Below, one piece after another: positions 12,538-24,780 of a stretch of 64,000 nt of DNA. Position 1 is the stretch's first letter. Each line of letters starts with the position of its first letter. Position numbers and translations under genes: made by a program. The DNA is from Hybos culiciformis. Lineage: Eukaryota > Arthropoda > Insecta > Diptera > Hybotidae. The stretch spans positions 50,407,525 to 50,471,524 of the forward strand of contig OZ023273.1 of the NCBI GenBank assembly GCA_964007475.1, written 5' to 3'. The notes beneath the pieces are model-generated. The model ran no database searches. It had not been told where the DNA came from and was given only the letters and a program-made list of their open reading frames with translations.

Positions 12538-13557
12538 AAAATGTCATTTGTCCGCCGATAAAAATTAATCGCGGACAAATGACATTTTGTAAAATGACAT
12601 TTGTCCGCTAAAAATTTTCCACCCGCGCGCCCGCCGCCCAATACCACCCCTCGTTGTTCCGATTCTGAGTGGTTCACGTCATCTCCACTTTAGCCTCAAA
12701 TTTTTAGCGGACAAATGTTATTTTGCAAAATGACATTTATCCGCTAAAAATTTTAAAAATCAATCGCGGACAAATGACATTTTACAAAATGATATTTGTG
12801 CGCTAAAAATTTAAAAAATCAATCGCGGACAAATGACATTTTGCAAAATAACATTTGTCCGCTAAAAATTTGAGGCTAAAGTGGAGATGACGTGAACCAC
12901 TCAGAATCGGAACAACGAGGGGTGGTATTGGGCGGCGGGCGCGCGGGTGGACTGGTCAGTTGACCAACCATCAGTCCACCCGCCCGCCCGCCGCCCACCA
13001 CCACCCTCTCTTTAAGGGGCAAATCGGGCAAAAAAAATTACAAAATGTACGAAAAATTTGGAAGGCCTCTACCCCTCTTCCCTTTTCCAAGCTTTAGCCG
13101 ATTCTGAGTCGTTCACGTAATCTGCAGTATCTCCAAAATTTAAAAAATTAATCACGGACAAATGACATTTTGCAAAATGACATTTATCCGCTAAAAATTT
13201 AAAAAATCAATCGCGGACAAATGACATTTTGCAAAATAACATTTGTCCGCTAAAAATTTAAAATTTCAATCGCGGACAAATGACATTTGCCCGCTAAAAA
13301 TTCGAAAAATCAATCGCGGAAAAATGACATTTTGAATAAATGACATTTGTCCGTTAAAGTTAGAAAATTCAATTGCGGACAAATGTCATTTTACAAAATG
13401 TCATTTGTCCGCTAATTTTGAGACATTTGTCCGCGGCGGACTAATGTCATTTTACAATCGCGGACAAATGACATTTTGCAAAATGAGATTTTTGCGCGAA
13501 GTTTTTCATACAAATTTCATCACGGATAATTGTCCCGTGGACAAATGTCACGGCGCC
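12538..13557. mobile_element. Foldback MITE, family A (GGACAAATGACATTTTG palindromes)
   Basis: The element consists of many tandem palindromic units of the form GCGGACAAATGACATTTT followed by GCAAAATGACATTTGTCCGC, separated by CTAAAAATTT spacers. Two GC-rich inverted arms (about 12613-12710 and 12862-12960, including CCCGCCGCCCA and its inverse) sit in the middle and flank GGTCAGTTGACC. The right end GGACAAATGTCACGGCGCC resembles the termini of the element at 42504-43194. The left end could not be fixed: the 8 bases after the right end (ATACCTAT) do not recur at the left, so the copy may be truncated or nested. No transposase is encoded. Confidence 0.7.
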
Positions 13558-16500
13558 ATACCTATTGCAGTATGATTAATATTTCAAACCATGATTATTT
13601 ATTAGAACATATTAATGTTTCGATATTATTAAATGAAAATATAAGTAATTAACCTTTGTTTATTTTACAACGTCTAATCTCCATAGAATTATATACAAAC
13701 GAAACCATTAGTACTTTGGTTTATATATAAATAAAATAAACAAAGTGTTTAAATATCTTATGTTATATTATGAATGTACTAGTTAAGACAGGTTGGGGGT
13801 ATACCCCGTTTTGTTAGTTCTGAGCCACGCTTTCAGATACGTTAGCTCCAGAAACATTATTTTTTTCTGGTGCTAATGTATCAAACTCTAGACCAGATAA
13901 AAAGGTATGTATCACATCATATTGAAAGAATTCTCAAAAGATCATTAAAAACTTATTGAACAAAAGAACAAATAATTTTAATGCCAAATGTCCCCAAAAA
14001 TAAACCTTTTTGATAATCAACATTTTTTTTTTAGAAACATCTAAAAAAATCATTATATTAAATAAAGATTATCTCGTGGGACAAAATTAGTTTTTTCAAA
14101 ACATTAGCAATATAGTAAAAGCTTATGAGGAGGAAAAAAATTGTTCTAATACTTATACTTTGCGGAAAATATTGAACTTTTATTCTTTCAATCAGTAACA
14201 AATTCATGTATTATTAACTTTTATTTTTATTAACATTACAACTTCAAAAATCGGAATCGGAAATAATTAATAGCAATTTTGAAGAAATAGGGAAATATGG
14301 AAAAGGTGTTTTTCAAGATATTAAGACAAATTATATATATTAACGAGCGTATACGAAAAACACCAAAAAAAATTGGAGGAATTTTTACAATCTGTTTTGT
14401 ATTACATTATACTTGCAGATTTAGTTGTTAAAATTGACACCTTAATTTATAAAAAAAAAAACAAAATATTCAAATATTTATCAACGATACCAGCAAAAAA
14501 AATTAACTTAGCTTTTATCACCTCTCTTACCGTTTATCACCACAGCTTTTATCGGAGCTCGAATATAAACAGTTCTATGGAAAACTGAATAAATTTTATG
14601 ATAGTATCGCAGATATTATCGTTTATCGCAGCTCTATCATAATCACACCCTAAGAGCTGAAATAAAATCAATTATAATTTTCACGAATCGAAAATGGTCA
14701 ACAGCCAGCTTTTCTCTTACTCATATCTTGCCTAAAACCCTGTAAATTTAATAAAAACTACATTTTTTTTAAATAAGCATTAAATTTTATTAATTCAGAA
14801 TTTCAGTTTCACAGATAAAAAATTTGTACAAATTAAAAAAAAAAAAAGATTAATAATGTTCAATCAAAAGAAGCTGTTAAATAGAATAAAAATAATATAA
14901 CACCTAAATATTAAAAAAAAATTGTTTTTTTTCATCAAAGTGAAAATGTTAAAAAAAAATAAACATAGAATTTTTTTTAATTTCAATTATCATAACTAAT
15001 TTCATTGTTTTTTTCTTCTAATTGTTTCTTGCAATCTTCATATGAAGGAATAGACTAACTAAAATGAAAATTTATGTATAATTTGCTATATATGTTGGCT
15101 GAAATATATTTTTTTATTTAGTTTTATTGATGCAAAGGATTCCTAACGTTTTCAACATGCATCATATTCAAAATTTTAGCAAAAAAAAATTAATGTTTAT
15201 AATTTTAAGCTTTTTTATTTTCAATTAGGGTTGCTACATGCTTATATTAAATATTTTTTTGAAAATTTCAAAAAATACATAACACATAATATGCATCACA
15301 TAATATAGTTTCCAGCAAAGATTCTTATTTATTTCAGTACTAATAAAAAAATAATCAAAAATTTAATTGTTACTTAAAGTATATTTTTAAACTTAAATTG
15401 AGAAATCTTTTCTAAAACCTGGTAGCTGGATTATAAAAGATTCCACAGTTCCACGATTAAGCCAGATATATTTTTGAAAGCCTAAAAAGATTTTTAAGAA
15501 GCATTGAGCCGAAATTATATATATATGTATATATTCCGTATGCAGCTACAATCTTATTTGGTTCAATCTAAATTGAATTAAAGTTTCTGTGATATTATTG
15601 CATTCGACTATGATGAATGATTTCATATGTCGAAATCTAAATGAACGAAATTAAGCGAAATGAACAGAAAAATATATAAATATAGTAGTGTATAAATATG
15701 TACATACATATACCGAACCGTATCTAATTTTTATTAAAAATGTGCAATACGAGCTTGCATTATGAGAATCCTATTTATTAAATTTTTAATAAAATTTTAA
15801 TAGTTATTCTTATTCTATTCAATTGTATGATACCCAAAACGTAATATTGTAATTAAAAATTTGCTTGGTATGAGAGACTAAAAATTTAGTTATCTTATGT
15901 TTTCTTCAACATAATTATTATTAAATTAATCCTGATTTAAAATAGACTGAATTTTGAATAATAAAAACAAATTTACAGGATATTCGTGAAAAAATTAAAA
16001 CTATTAAGTAATTTTAATCTTCCAGAATCCAGATGATTATTTTAAGATGGCTTAAATCCGTAATTACGAAAATAGTAAATAATTATGTAATAAGGATTTC
16101 CACATCATATGCACACAAAATAAAAAATTTTTGTCAAGCCAATAATACGTATTTTGGAAAAGTAAAATTATATATATATATATTTTTTTTTTAATTCAAA
16201 TCCTATTCCCAAATTGAAACATTAAGTTCAGAACGCATATTTATTATTATAATCACTATGTTATTTTATTTTACGTAATTTAATAATTGGAAGTAAAGCA
16301 ACGAAAAATGTTATCTCAAAATTTGTTAAATCGAATTTTATTTTAAAAGTAATTTTATATTAATTATTCCATTTGACTGTATAACATCACACTATTGTCC
16401 ATGATTTAATAATGAGATACTTTGTTATAAATATCTTTTTATACATTCAGCTTAATTATAAAACCACAAAATTAATTAGTTTTCTTTCTATGTTTTTTAT

Positions 16501-16564
16501 TTTGTAGTTTCAATTATTATAACAAAATATTAAACAAAAAACACAAATAAGTTTTTAAAATGTT
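13558..16564. other. Intergenic sequence, no gene seen
   Basis: AT-rich. Loosely repeated TTTATCACC/TTTATCG words occur near 14480-14640 and may be a degraded element. No exon is supported until the gelsolin exon further right. Confidence 0.45.
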
Positions 16565-16673
16565 TTACAAAACAAAATTAGTTGCATAATACAAAATTAC
16601 ATAAATTATACAAGTAAATGCATTCATTACATGACTAATATTCGAATAGTTAGAAAAATTTGGCGTAACTAAC

Positions 16674-16921
16674 CTTCCAGTGTTCCTTATCCCAAACTGG
16701 GAAAAATTGACGGAAATATTTTGGCTCTTGCAACGGAACAAACCTGGTTCTAGAATTGGAGCACCAGATTTACCAACACTTTTATCGTAAGGACCTTCAC
16801 CATTTAAGTGCTCCCAGAAGCTACTTCGTTCTGAACCTTCTTGAATAATTTCCATTTCTTTAGACTTCCAGAAATCACGTACACGAGTTCCTGCCATTTC
16901 TTTTTCGAAATCAGATGCAAC
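16674..16921 (-). CDS. Gelsolin-family protein, exon with end of one repeat and start of the next
   Basis: The acceptor TTTTTTCAG lies just above 16921 on the minus strand, and the exon opens in phase 0. It reads VASDFEKEMAGTRV, then RDFWKSKEMEIIQEGSERSS, FWEHLNGEGPYDKS and LEPGLFRC. This is the end of a gelsolin repeat, where family members read EGSEP.xFW.AL(G)G, and the lead into the next repeat, where LFxC is typical. Gelsolin/villin proteins sever and cap actin filaments under calcium control. The 3' end is uncertain: a donor-like GGTTAGT would end the exon at 16674, whereas reading through reaches a stop at 16565. Sequence after LFRC does not match the family well, so either the exon is shorter or the copy is decaying. 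No downstream exon was found in the window. Confidence 0.75.
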
Positions 16922-17115
16922 CTGAAAAAAAATCTATTTTCAAAATAATTTGTAATAAATGTTGTCATGACATTACTCTTTTCTGTTAGCGTTTGACAAA
17001 ATTTGATATCTTCCGTTGATTTTCGGAAATCAAATGCCGAAAACGAGTTTTATTCTTCAAAATGTGTCGATTAAGTGACTTAAATTTAATTACAAAAAGG
17101 TAAGAAAAAACTTAC

Positions 17116-17253
17116 TGTTCCAATCCAAATAATAGCTTTATCTGCTGAAACCAAAGGAAGCACATCATTAGATGCCAATGAAGATGAATCTGCTTCTACT
17201 TCAACTGCCCTAACATCAGTAGCATCGGTTCCTCGAATTCGCAATAATTGCCC
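17116..17253 (-). CDS. Gelsolin-family protein, internal exon (G5-like segment)
   Basis: A 138-bp, 46-codon exon in phase 0 has acceptor ATAATAG and donor GTAAGTTTTT. It reads GQLLRIRGTDATDVRAVEVE, ADSSSLASNDVLPL and AIIWIGT. The family pattern is LFxIRG, a run ending in RAVEVEAxASSLNSNDVFVL, then the YIWxG strand, so this is the core of a gelsolin repeat, most like repeat 5. It joins in frame to the next exon at 16921. Spacing to that exon is about 195 bp. The phenylalanine usual in DVFVL is replaced by leucine-proline, a mild departure. Confidence 0.85.
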
Positions 17254-18536
17254 CTATTATGGTAGAAACCAATTTTTCTTTGAAAATTTTTTTATCTATG
17301 TCAGTACTAAATTCATCTAATCTAAATAGAGAAAAAATCAAACTAATTCTTAATAAAGATTGCGAGATAAGTTTCATTATGTATGGTCAGAACCAAACAT
17401 AATGAAACTTATTAAAAAAAAAAGTATTAAATAAATTAAAATCCATTTTGATCCAATTTTTTATTATTTTATGTTTTAGTGGAGAAAACATTGAAAACTT
17501 CGGAAAAATTCTTAATTTTATTAATTATTATTGTCAACATATTTTTTAAAGATTCCAATTGGATAAGAGAATTTGGACTGGGATTCGAATTTTGAGTGCT
17601 ATATTTTTGTATTTGACTAAAAGATATTGGTATTTGTTATTGAAAGCACCTAAAAGATATGTTTAGCCCTCGTTGTGAGCAAGTTACCTTAAGAGAAATT
17701 TGTTATAGAACTGTTGAAATCGGATCTTGTATCTTATATATCTTGATACATATCAATCATTCTATTTTTAAAAAAATTACATAATAATTCTTATGGTGTT
17801 TTTTTTTAGAAATTGGAAAATTTGAATATTTCCACAACTTTTTTGCAATGACAGTTCTTATTCGAAGATGTCTTAACAACATACAATTTCGTTTAAACTT
17901 ATATCTTTTATTGTAAAATAAATGAAGTAAATCGAAATTTTTATTCGTGAAACATATTTCACATCTTTAAATTTATTTCTTCCTTATGTAAAATTTATTT
18001 ATGACATAACAAATTCCAACATCCTTTAGGTATACATACATACTTAGATACAAATATGTATATATATAATGTACGTATAGCATTGAAGATGTATTTCTTA
18101 TAAGAGTTGACTAATTTTAAATGCTTTTTTTTTAACATTTAATAAAATTGAATAATTCGCGAATTATGTCTGAAGTATTGAGAAAAAAAAATAATAATAA
18201 TAATAATATTTAAACAGATAGCTAATTATTTCACATCTCATCGTTGAATTCAGTTCAATGAAAAAAAATTAGTCAATGATGACAACAAATAATGTTTGTT
18301 TGTTTTCTGAAATTTCGAACTGCTTCTAAACAATTCAAAGACTTATTTTAATTTGCAATCAAAAATGAAAAATATTATAAAATAGAAAATTTCCTTCATT
18401 CAAAATAAATCGATACATATATAAATTACACAAAGAAAACAAAAATGTGATCTTTTGGTCAGTGGTCCTCATGCAAAAGATTACACCAATTTTTTTTTGT
18501 AAATGTACTTAAAAACATAAATCAATCACGATTTTT
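17254..18536. other. Intron of the gelsolin-like gene
   Basis: AT-rich sequence between the G5-like exon and the retroelement remnant. It contains an AAT microsatellite near 18186-18210. No exon for the missing gelsolin repeats could be recognised here. Confidence 0.45.
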
Positions 18537-19640
18537 TTTGGTTTTTTTAATTAAAATCACTAGGTGGGATACCTTTTATACTGTAAGAAGTATGAATTTG
18601 TTAATGAGGACAGGAAGTTTAGACGGGATTAAAAAGTGGGACAGTTAGTAGATAATCATTTACACTCTTCTTAAAGTGGCGCAAGTCGTAAATCAAGCGT
18701 CCGCCAGCTGTCGGGAACAATTTTGATAGGAGACCATTCCACATTCTCGAGGTGCGAATTGAAAACAAATCTCCAAAGCTCGTTCTAGGAATTTTGACGA
18801 AATATGGGTGTGACGTTGAAGCGCTACGTGTTTGGCGTGAAAATACTTGAAGTTGAGGAAGTAGGGCCTCTACTTCCAGGGAACACGTATCCGTTCCAAC
18901 AAGATATTTATAGAAAATGGAAAGTGAACCTACATTACGACGGTAGTTGATTGATGTTAATGATCTGATGGTTTGGTGATTATCGATCAATCTAATAGCC
19001 CTTCTCTGAACTTTATCCAGGTACTCAAGATGGGTTTTAGGGGCACCGGCCCATGTATGCGAATTGTATTCTAATTTCGGCCGTATGTAGGATTTGTAAA
19101 TATTTAAGAGATCAGAGGGGGAAAAGTATTGTTTACATCTTTTTAGAAAACCAAGCCTGCGTTTTTTGCAGTTTCGAAAATATGGACTTTCCAACTTAGA
19201 TCGGAAGTTATTTTTGAGCATAAAATGTCAAGGCTCCCAGATTTACCAATACTTTCGCCTTGGAAAGAAAATTTGGGATGAAAGTTGACAGCTTTCTAGA
19301 AATAAGGCAGCATTGAGTTTTGGATGCGTTAAACTCAACTCTGTTGAGAAGACCCCATTGTGAAATTTTGGAAAGGGCGTGATTTATGCTACTCTGCAAA
19401 AAATTGCGTTTAGTAGTAACAGCACTTGAAGATGCTGAATCCTATTAATAAAATCGTAGCATGCTACCAAGTAACTGTCATCGGCGAAGCTGTGGATGGG
19501 GTTGAGGGTTGATTTCAGAAGATCATTGATAAAAATTAAAAAGAGGGGAGAGAACACACCCTTGGGGTACGCCGGAGTTGATATTGAAAATATGTGACTG
19601 GAATTCATCCACAACAGCACGATTAGCAAACAAACTGAGA
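18537..19640 (-). pseudogene. Non-LTR retrotransposon remnant (3' half of reverse transcriptase ORF)
   Basis: Three overlapping minus-strand frames (19384-19629, 19208-19399, 18619-19221) form one degenerate protein. The first carries FSPLFLIFINDLL and IHSFADDSYL, the reverse-transcriptase palm with its FADD catalytic motif. The second reads ISQWGLLNRVEFNASKTQ, the thumb region. The third reads LLNIYKSYIRPKLEYNSHTW and LDKVQRRAIRLID, then an HPYFVKIPRT tail, as in Jockey/CR1-like elements. At least two frameshifts are present and the usual PQGSVLSP motif is damaged. The 5' end is truncated near 19640. The 3' end follows a stop at 18619 and runs to an A-rich tail near 18540. It sits in an intron of the gelsolin-like gene, on the same strand. 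Confidence 0.85.
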
Positions 19641-20562
19641 ATTCACAATAAATATTCTTTTATAATATCATACTAGCAACAAAATTCGTTTATTTATCAA
19701 TTTCTTCTCAATTTTTAATAAAAACAATTTTTGAAAATTCTCTTTTTTCATTTTATTCCCAGTCATGGTGTTTTTTATAACAAAATTAAATTTTCGGCAT
19801 CAACAATTTAACATTGAAGGAAAACAAAATCAATTCATGTTTGTACGTGACGGAATCCTGTACCAACACCAACACCGCCTTGTTCATAATGTACTCCTAT
19901 ATTACATTTTCAAATATAAATATAAAAAAAAAATGCAAATTTTTAGATAGTAGAAAGTCATAGTTTGAAAAATAAAAAATAAGAAAATCTCTACTGAAAA
20001 AAAAAACCTATGAGATTTTCACAGGATATCCTGTAAAAAGGAAATATGTTTGTATATTCACAAGTACCATATTGAATAAAGAGCAAAAACTCTATTTCTG
20101 TTATTCTTTTGAATATAAATCTTTTTTACAACTTCTATATATAAGAACAGCGAAAGCAGTTCAATTACCTCAATAAAAAATTTATAAAAAAAAGGTAAAA
20201 AAAAATTAATACAGAAAAAAAACCAACTTCGCTTATACCGTAGCAATAAAAGATTATACTTTAAAATCGTTCGTTATTATAAATCATAAGTAATCTTTAT
20301 TATAGTTATGATATTATATATGTATATTATAAAATTGACTGCGGCTGTACTTAAAAAATAAAAGTTTTTGCAGAATTTTCACATTGTGAAATTTTCCATA
20401 ATTTGGATACCAGAAACAATTCCATAAAACTGTACAAGACATGTTAAGAATTGAAGTGTGATCTCTTCGAAATGTAAACAGTTCAAAATTGAAAATTAAA
20501 ATTTAATCATTTAAATGTCTTACTGTATTTTTAGAAAAAATTAGTATTGATAGTACCAAATA
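19641..20562. other. Intron of the gelsolin-like gene, nothing further recognised
   Basis: AT-rich sequence with no supported exon. The open frames at 19765 and 20058 are short, low-complexity and match no family that I know. Confidence 0.4.
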
Positions 20563-21507
20563 TAGTAAGGGAGACGGCTGGGTTATGGTTCGGGTTTTGT
20601 TTTTGGCCTATAATTCAGAAATTAGCTAAATAAAGTATGTAGTGTTATACATTGTTGGAAAGGTTATGTTTTACGCAACTTTGCTCCGAAGAAAGCACAT
20701 ATAGTGATTCAAAAAACTTAAAAAATTGTATGACCATTTTTGTGACTACGTGAAAAAATTTCGAAAAAAAAAGTGGCTGGGTTGTGGGTCACCTAGAAAA
20801 ACCTTATTAAAATGGAAAAAATTGAAGTAAAACCTCGATAAATATCAAAAATATTAATTTTTATTAATTTTAGAAGCCGTCAATGGCAAAAATAATTTCA
20901 AAATGTGACAGTTTTCAATAATCATCATCAATTGCAAAAAGTTGATTTTTTGAGGTTCAGTTTTCTTTTTCGGTAAAACAATAAAAAAACATTCATTAAA
21001 ATACTGGTCAAATCATAAAAAACACTTTATACTGACAAAACTAACGATAATTGACACTCATATATAATGTGTATGCCATACAGTGGAAAAAAAATGGTGA
21101 CCCACAACCCAGCTAATCGCTGACCCACAACCTAACTATGACGGCATTTTTAAAGTCGAGGAAAAAAAAATTGTCCACTCGTGTATCGTCCTAATGTCAT
21201 ACTAATTCGAAAAATATAAGATTTTAACTAAACGTTGATGCATTCAATTTACCGTTTACAATTCATTTACTTAACAAAATGGCACTTTGAAAAAATCTTA
21301 AATTCACTTTTTTTATGGATTTTGACACATGGTATATGCAGCTTGTATAAGCAATACGTTCATTCACTTCGGTGTTCGCTTAAAAACTACCTTGGGTCAA
21401 AACAAAAATTTGACAGTAGTTAGATCCGCCAATTTACTTAGCATGACAGAAAAAATTAGCTGACCCACAACACAGCCCAACCCACAACCCAGCCCTCTCC
21501 CTTACTG
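20563..21507. mobile_element. Unclassified inverted-repeat DNA element, about 945 bp
   Basis: The left end TAGTAAGGGAGACGGCTGGG is mirrored by the right end CCCAGCCCTCTCCCTTACTG, with one internal mismatch and different outermost bases. Subterminal words of the type GACCCACAACCCAGC recur several times on the right (near 21094, 21119, 21460, 21477), and GGCTGGGTTGTGGGTCACC lies near 20774 in the opposite sense. No identical target duplication was found, so the superfamily is open. It lies in an intron of the gelsolin-like gene. Confidence 0.65.
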
Positions 21508-21631
21508 ATGCGGTTTTTTGTTGTCACGTTGTCAGTACATTTTTTTTTAAATATTGCAATATTCTTCAGTGCAATATATACTGGTACTGATTTTTTTTTT
21601 TTGCAGTGTTATATTTTTAACTCGAACTTAC

Positions 21632-21821
21632 CATTTCTAAAATAACTCAAAAATAAAGATGATTCATGATCCTGTGTTTCACGATGTTGAACTGGGACAC
21701 CATTCAAAAGGTCATCTAATTGGGACACCATTCAAAAGGTCATCAAAAGGTCATCTGATGTATCAGAACCCAACCAAAAGTGAACATCATATGTGAATTT
21801 ATTATTGTAATCATTTTTGGT
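21632..21821 (-). CDS. Gelsolin-family protein, first-repeat exon with internal duplication and in-frame TGA
   Basis: A 190-bp exon has acceptor CTGCAG (21822-21827) and donor GGTAAGTTC. It begins in phase 0 and ends in phase 1. It reads [20 protein letters not shown], then [20 protein letters not shown] and LFLSYFRNG, the signature of gelsolin repeat 1 (family: DIHFWLG, PVQHREVQGHES, LFLSYF). Between these blocks the family has about 14 residues of the EAGTAAxKxVEL type. Here that segment is replaced by copies of a 23-bp word (GGGACACCATTCAAAAGG plus TCATC on the plus strand at 21694-21716 and 21722-21744, with a partial third at 21745-21755). The replacement keeps the frame but puts a TGA at 21732-21734. 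The exon is therefore non-functional as written, or misassembled. Confidence 0.85.
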
Positions 21822-23655
21822 CTGCAGTTTGATATATTAAATGAAACGTATACCATTGGTATTTGTGTTTTTTTTTTATAAAATCAAACAAAAAAATTTC
21901 ATGCATATAAATATAATGTGTACCTACATACAGAGCATCAGATTTAAAAGAAAAAATAAAAAGAATTTATTGGCAGAAAGGATTTCCCATTCAAATAATG
22001 AATTTAATAATTTAAAAGAAAACAATTTTCCAATCTAATGGATCAAGATGAAATGTTGAGAAGTTAAATAGCATTTGAATGCAGAATTGGAAAATAAAAA
22101 TCAAATTAGAAAATATATAATATAAAATTAAATATAAAATGAACTTAATAAAAAATCAGTGATTTAAATTAATCATTAAAAGTAAATTATATGAAGACAA
22201 TATTTTTTTAAGATACAGGTAGACATGTGGATTATAAAGAGTTGATTTTAGAACGTAGTTCCTTATCAGACGCTCTTGTGGAAAAATTTATTAAAAATTT
22301 CAACACTAAGTGTCGCTAACATATGATAAACAAAAAAAAAAAAAGTTAAAAAAAATTATTTTTTTTTGTTGAAATTTTAAAAATTATTTAAATTCACTAT
22401 TGAATTTGAATATTAGATTTAATTTAATTTTAAATATTTTTTTTTTTTAATATAAAACAAAACAACATAAATTTTCTTATTATTATACGATATTTTTTTA
22501 TTTAAAAAAAAAAATAAACTCCAGTCGCTTAAAGCTTTTTTTTTTGGATATTGTTTTTCTCTTTCCAATTGGAAGTTTGAAATTGGATATTTGTTTCACT
22601 TTTTGTTGTTGTCTTGTCGCTTAGTGCAAAACAGTGGTTGACTTTATTATGCTACATTGAACATTTATTAAAATGCATACAGATTGATCGTCGTACGAAT
22701 GAAATGAGAACTAACTTAGAAACTGGATTTTTTCATACAGAAAAAAAACCAACTAATAGCCTTTCCAAACTTATTTTCTTATAATCTTATGATACATTAA
22801 AGAAATCCGTTCGTGCTATAAAAAAAAATTAGGTATTTAAATACTTTTTAGTTATTTTAATAAATATTGTGTTCTTTGGTTTGCTTTAATAATTAATGGA
22901 AATAAAACAAAAAGAATAGTAAACATCGAATGAAATTTATAAAATTTAAATCAAAAATTCTATCAAATTTATCTATAAATATTATCTGTACAAAATAATT
23001 CCGATGTTTCACATCTACCAAACGTCCCGCCGGCTCTTGTGTTTTTTATTGAACTTTGTATGAAAATTGATAAACTTAAATTTTATTTCAATTTATAAAA
23101 TATTAATAAAATATTTAGAAAATATTAATTTTTTATTATTAACTAATTAATATTTTATATTTCAAACAAAATGCAATTATTCAATTTGGATTAATTGGAA
23201 ATAAAAACTCAATTTGAATTAATTAAAATGAAAATTACTCATACGCAAAGGAACTACGTTCCAATCGGGCGTCCCATGACAGCTCTTGTATTTTTTTTCA
23301 GAAATTAATTCATTCATAATCTATTCATACTAGTTTTACTAATTTTTGATTAAATAAAATGTATTTTATGGCCGGATTTTCGGAACTTCCTTTTTTTTAA
23401 CAGCAAGGCCGCTCACCTTAACGAAACAAAAATAAAATATATTAAATTTAATACGTTTAAAAAAAAAAAAAATTCCTAAAAATATTTATTACAAAAACGG
23501 TTTCGAAATCCTTTTTTTTAATTTTTGAAATCTATGATAATTGTATGTTTTAATTGTCGTTATTACCATGGTTAATAGAAACTAGTTATTTGACATAAAT
23601 ATTGTATTGTTTGGATGGGTGATTTTCTCATTCAAAATTATTATAATTTTCTTAC
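21822..23655. other. Intron of the gelsolin-like gene with a weak inverted pair
   Basis: GAACGTAGTTCCTTATC near 22252 and GGAACTACGTTCC near 23249 form an inverted pair about 1 kb apart and may be the ends of another element. GCTCTTGTG words follow inside near 22273 and again near 23034. The rest is AT-rich and shows no exon. Confidence 0.4.
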
Positions 23656-23730
23656 GTTTAAAACGATGAATGAGTCTCCAGTGCAAAATTTTCCATAATC
23701 TCTTGGTTGATATGCAACTGGATTAAAATT
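23656..23730 (-). CDS. Gelsolin-family protein, exon with start of first repeat
   Basis: A 75-bp, 25-codon exon has acceptor AAATTTTCAG and donor AACGTAAG, phase 0 at both ends. It reads NFNPVAYQPRDYG then KFCTGDSFIVLN. The family pattern is FxPVP..xYGKFYTGDSYIVL, the beginning of gelsolin repeat 1. It splices in frame to the exon at 21821. The usual tyrosine or phenylalanine before TGDS is a cysteine here. The preceding exon, expected to encode the residues ending in WRIE, was not found upstream. Confidence 0.85.
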
Positions 23731-24537
23731 CTGAAAATTTAAAAAATAATTTATATATAAAATCAAACATTAATTTTTTTTACAGGATAAAAATGTGTTA
23801 AATTTTATAAAACCATTTTATTAAAAAATAATTGACAAGGTAAAGTTTATTATCGTTATAACGTTTCTTTTTCGAATCTTAAAATTTGCAGCACAAAAGG
23901 ATTTTTTCCAATTGAATTTATGGAAATACGTAAAGGAAAAAACAAATTACAATCAGGTTAGGGATTTGGTATGTATGATGATATTGATATTTTATTTAAT
24001 AATGTGTGATTCTTGGGATTCTTGTTATGAGAGAAAAGAAATTAAAATTTTTTTATATGACAAATTCCAGTTCATTTGCTTAAAATATTCCGGGACACCG
24101 CATTTGCCACAAACTTTCTACTAATAATACGTAGCTATATTTACTTATTTTTAATTTTTTATTTTGAGTTTTGTGAAATAAAAATTTTTGTGTTCACATT
24201 TTTGAATTTTAGTGTATTTTATTTCGATCGCATGAGTTGACATTTTAAAATAAATTCTAAACAATCTTATTAATATATGTAGAAATCAATGCAAATATAT
24301 TTTTATTAAGGGTTTTTCGTTGTACCTAACTTATAATAAAACATAAAAAAAAATAGTGTTTATAATAGAATATAATAAAAAGCGCTTTAAAACAATTAAT
24401 TAATATTAATTTTTTTTTTGAAATATTTTTTATCATAAACGGATAGGTGGCTTTAAATATTAAGTTTATAATTTTTTTAATGTTTATATACATAATACGA
24501 ATATTCAGATTTGTGTTTATTATTGTAATACGACATA
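23731..24537. other. Intergenic or intronic sequence; dispersed repeat fragment
   Basis: AAATTCCAGTTCATTTG with AAATATTCCGG (about 24063-24092) closely resembles a segment at about 54562-54594, so both belong to one dispersed repeat. An open frame at 23912-24124 runs through it and is not considered a gene. Confidence 0.4.
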
Positions 24538-24780
24538 GATGCTGTAGAGAAAATTTTACAATAAAAATTTTTCTAAAATTTATATGAAAAAGCTGATAGG
24601 GCGTAACAAATAATAATAATAAATTAAAATAAACATAAATTGCATTTTTGTCTCATAAATTACTTCAATCCATGAAGCAAAAAAAGAAGATCAATCATAA
24701 AAAGAAATAATTCGATAACTTTGAATTTTAAATCATAAAAAATTGTTTAAAAGTTTTACTTTGAGCCAAATCTTATAAAG

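Noticed and set aside
12480..12677. Minus-strand frame of 65 residues with a Gly/Arg-rich part
   Set aside because: It lies within the foldback MITE and its inverted GC-rich arm; the same sequence recurs inverted.
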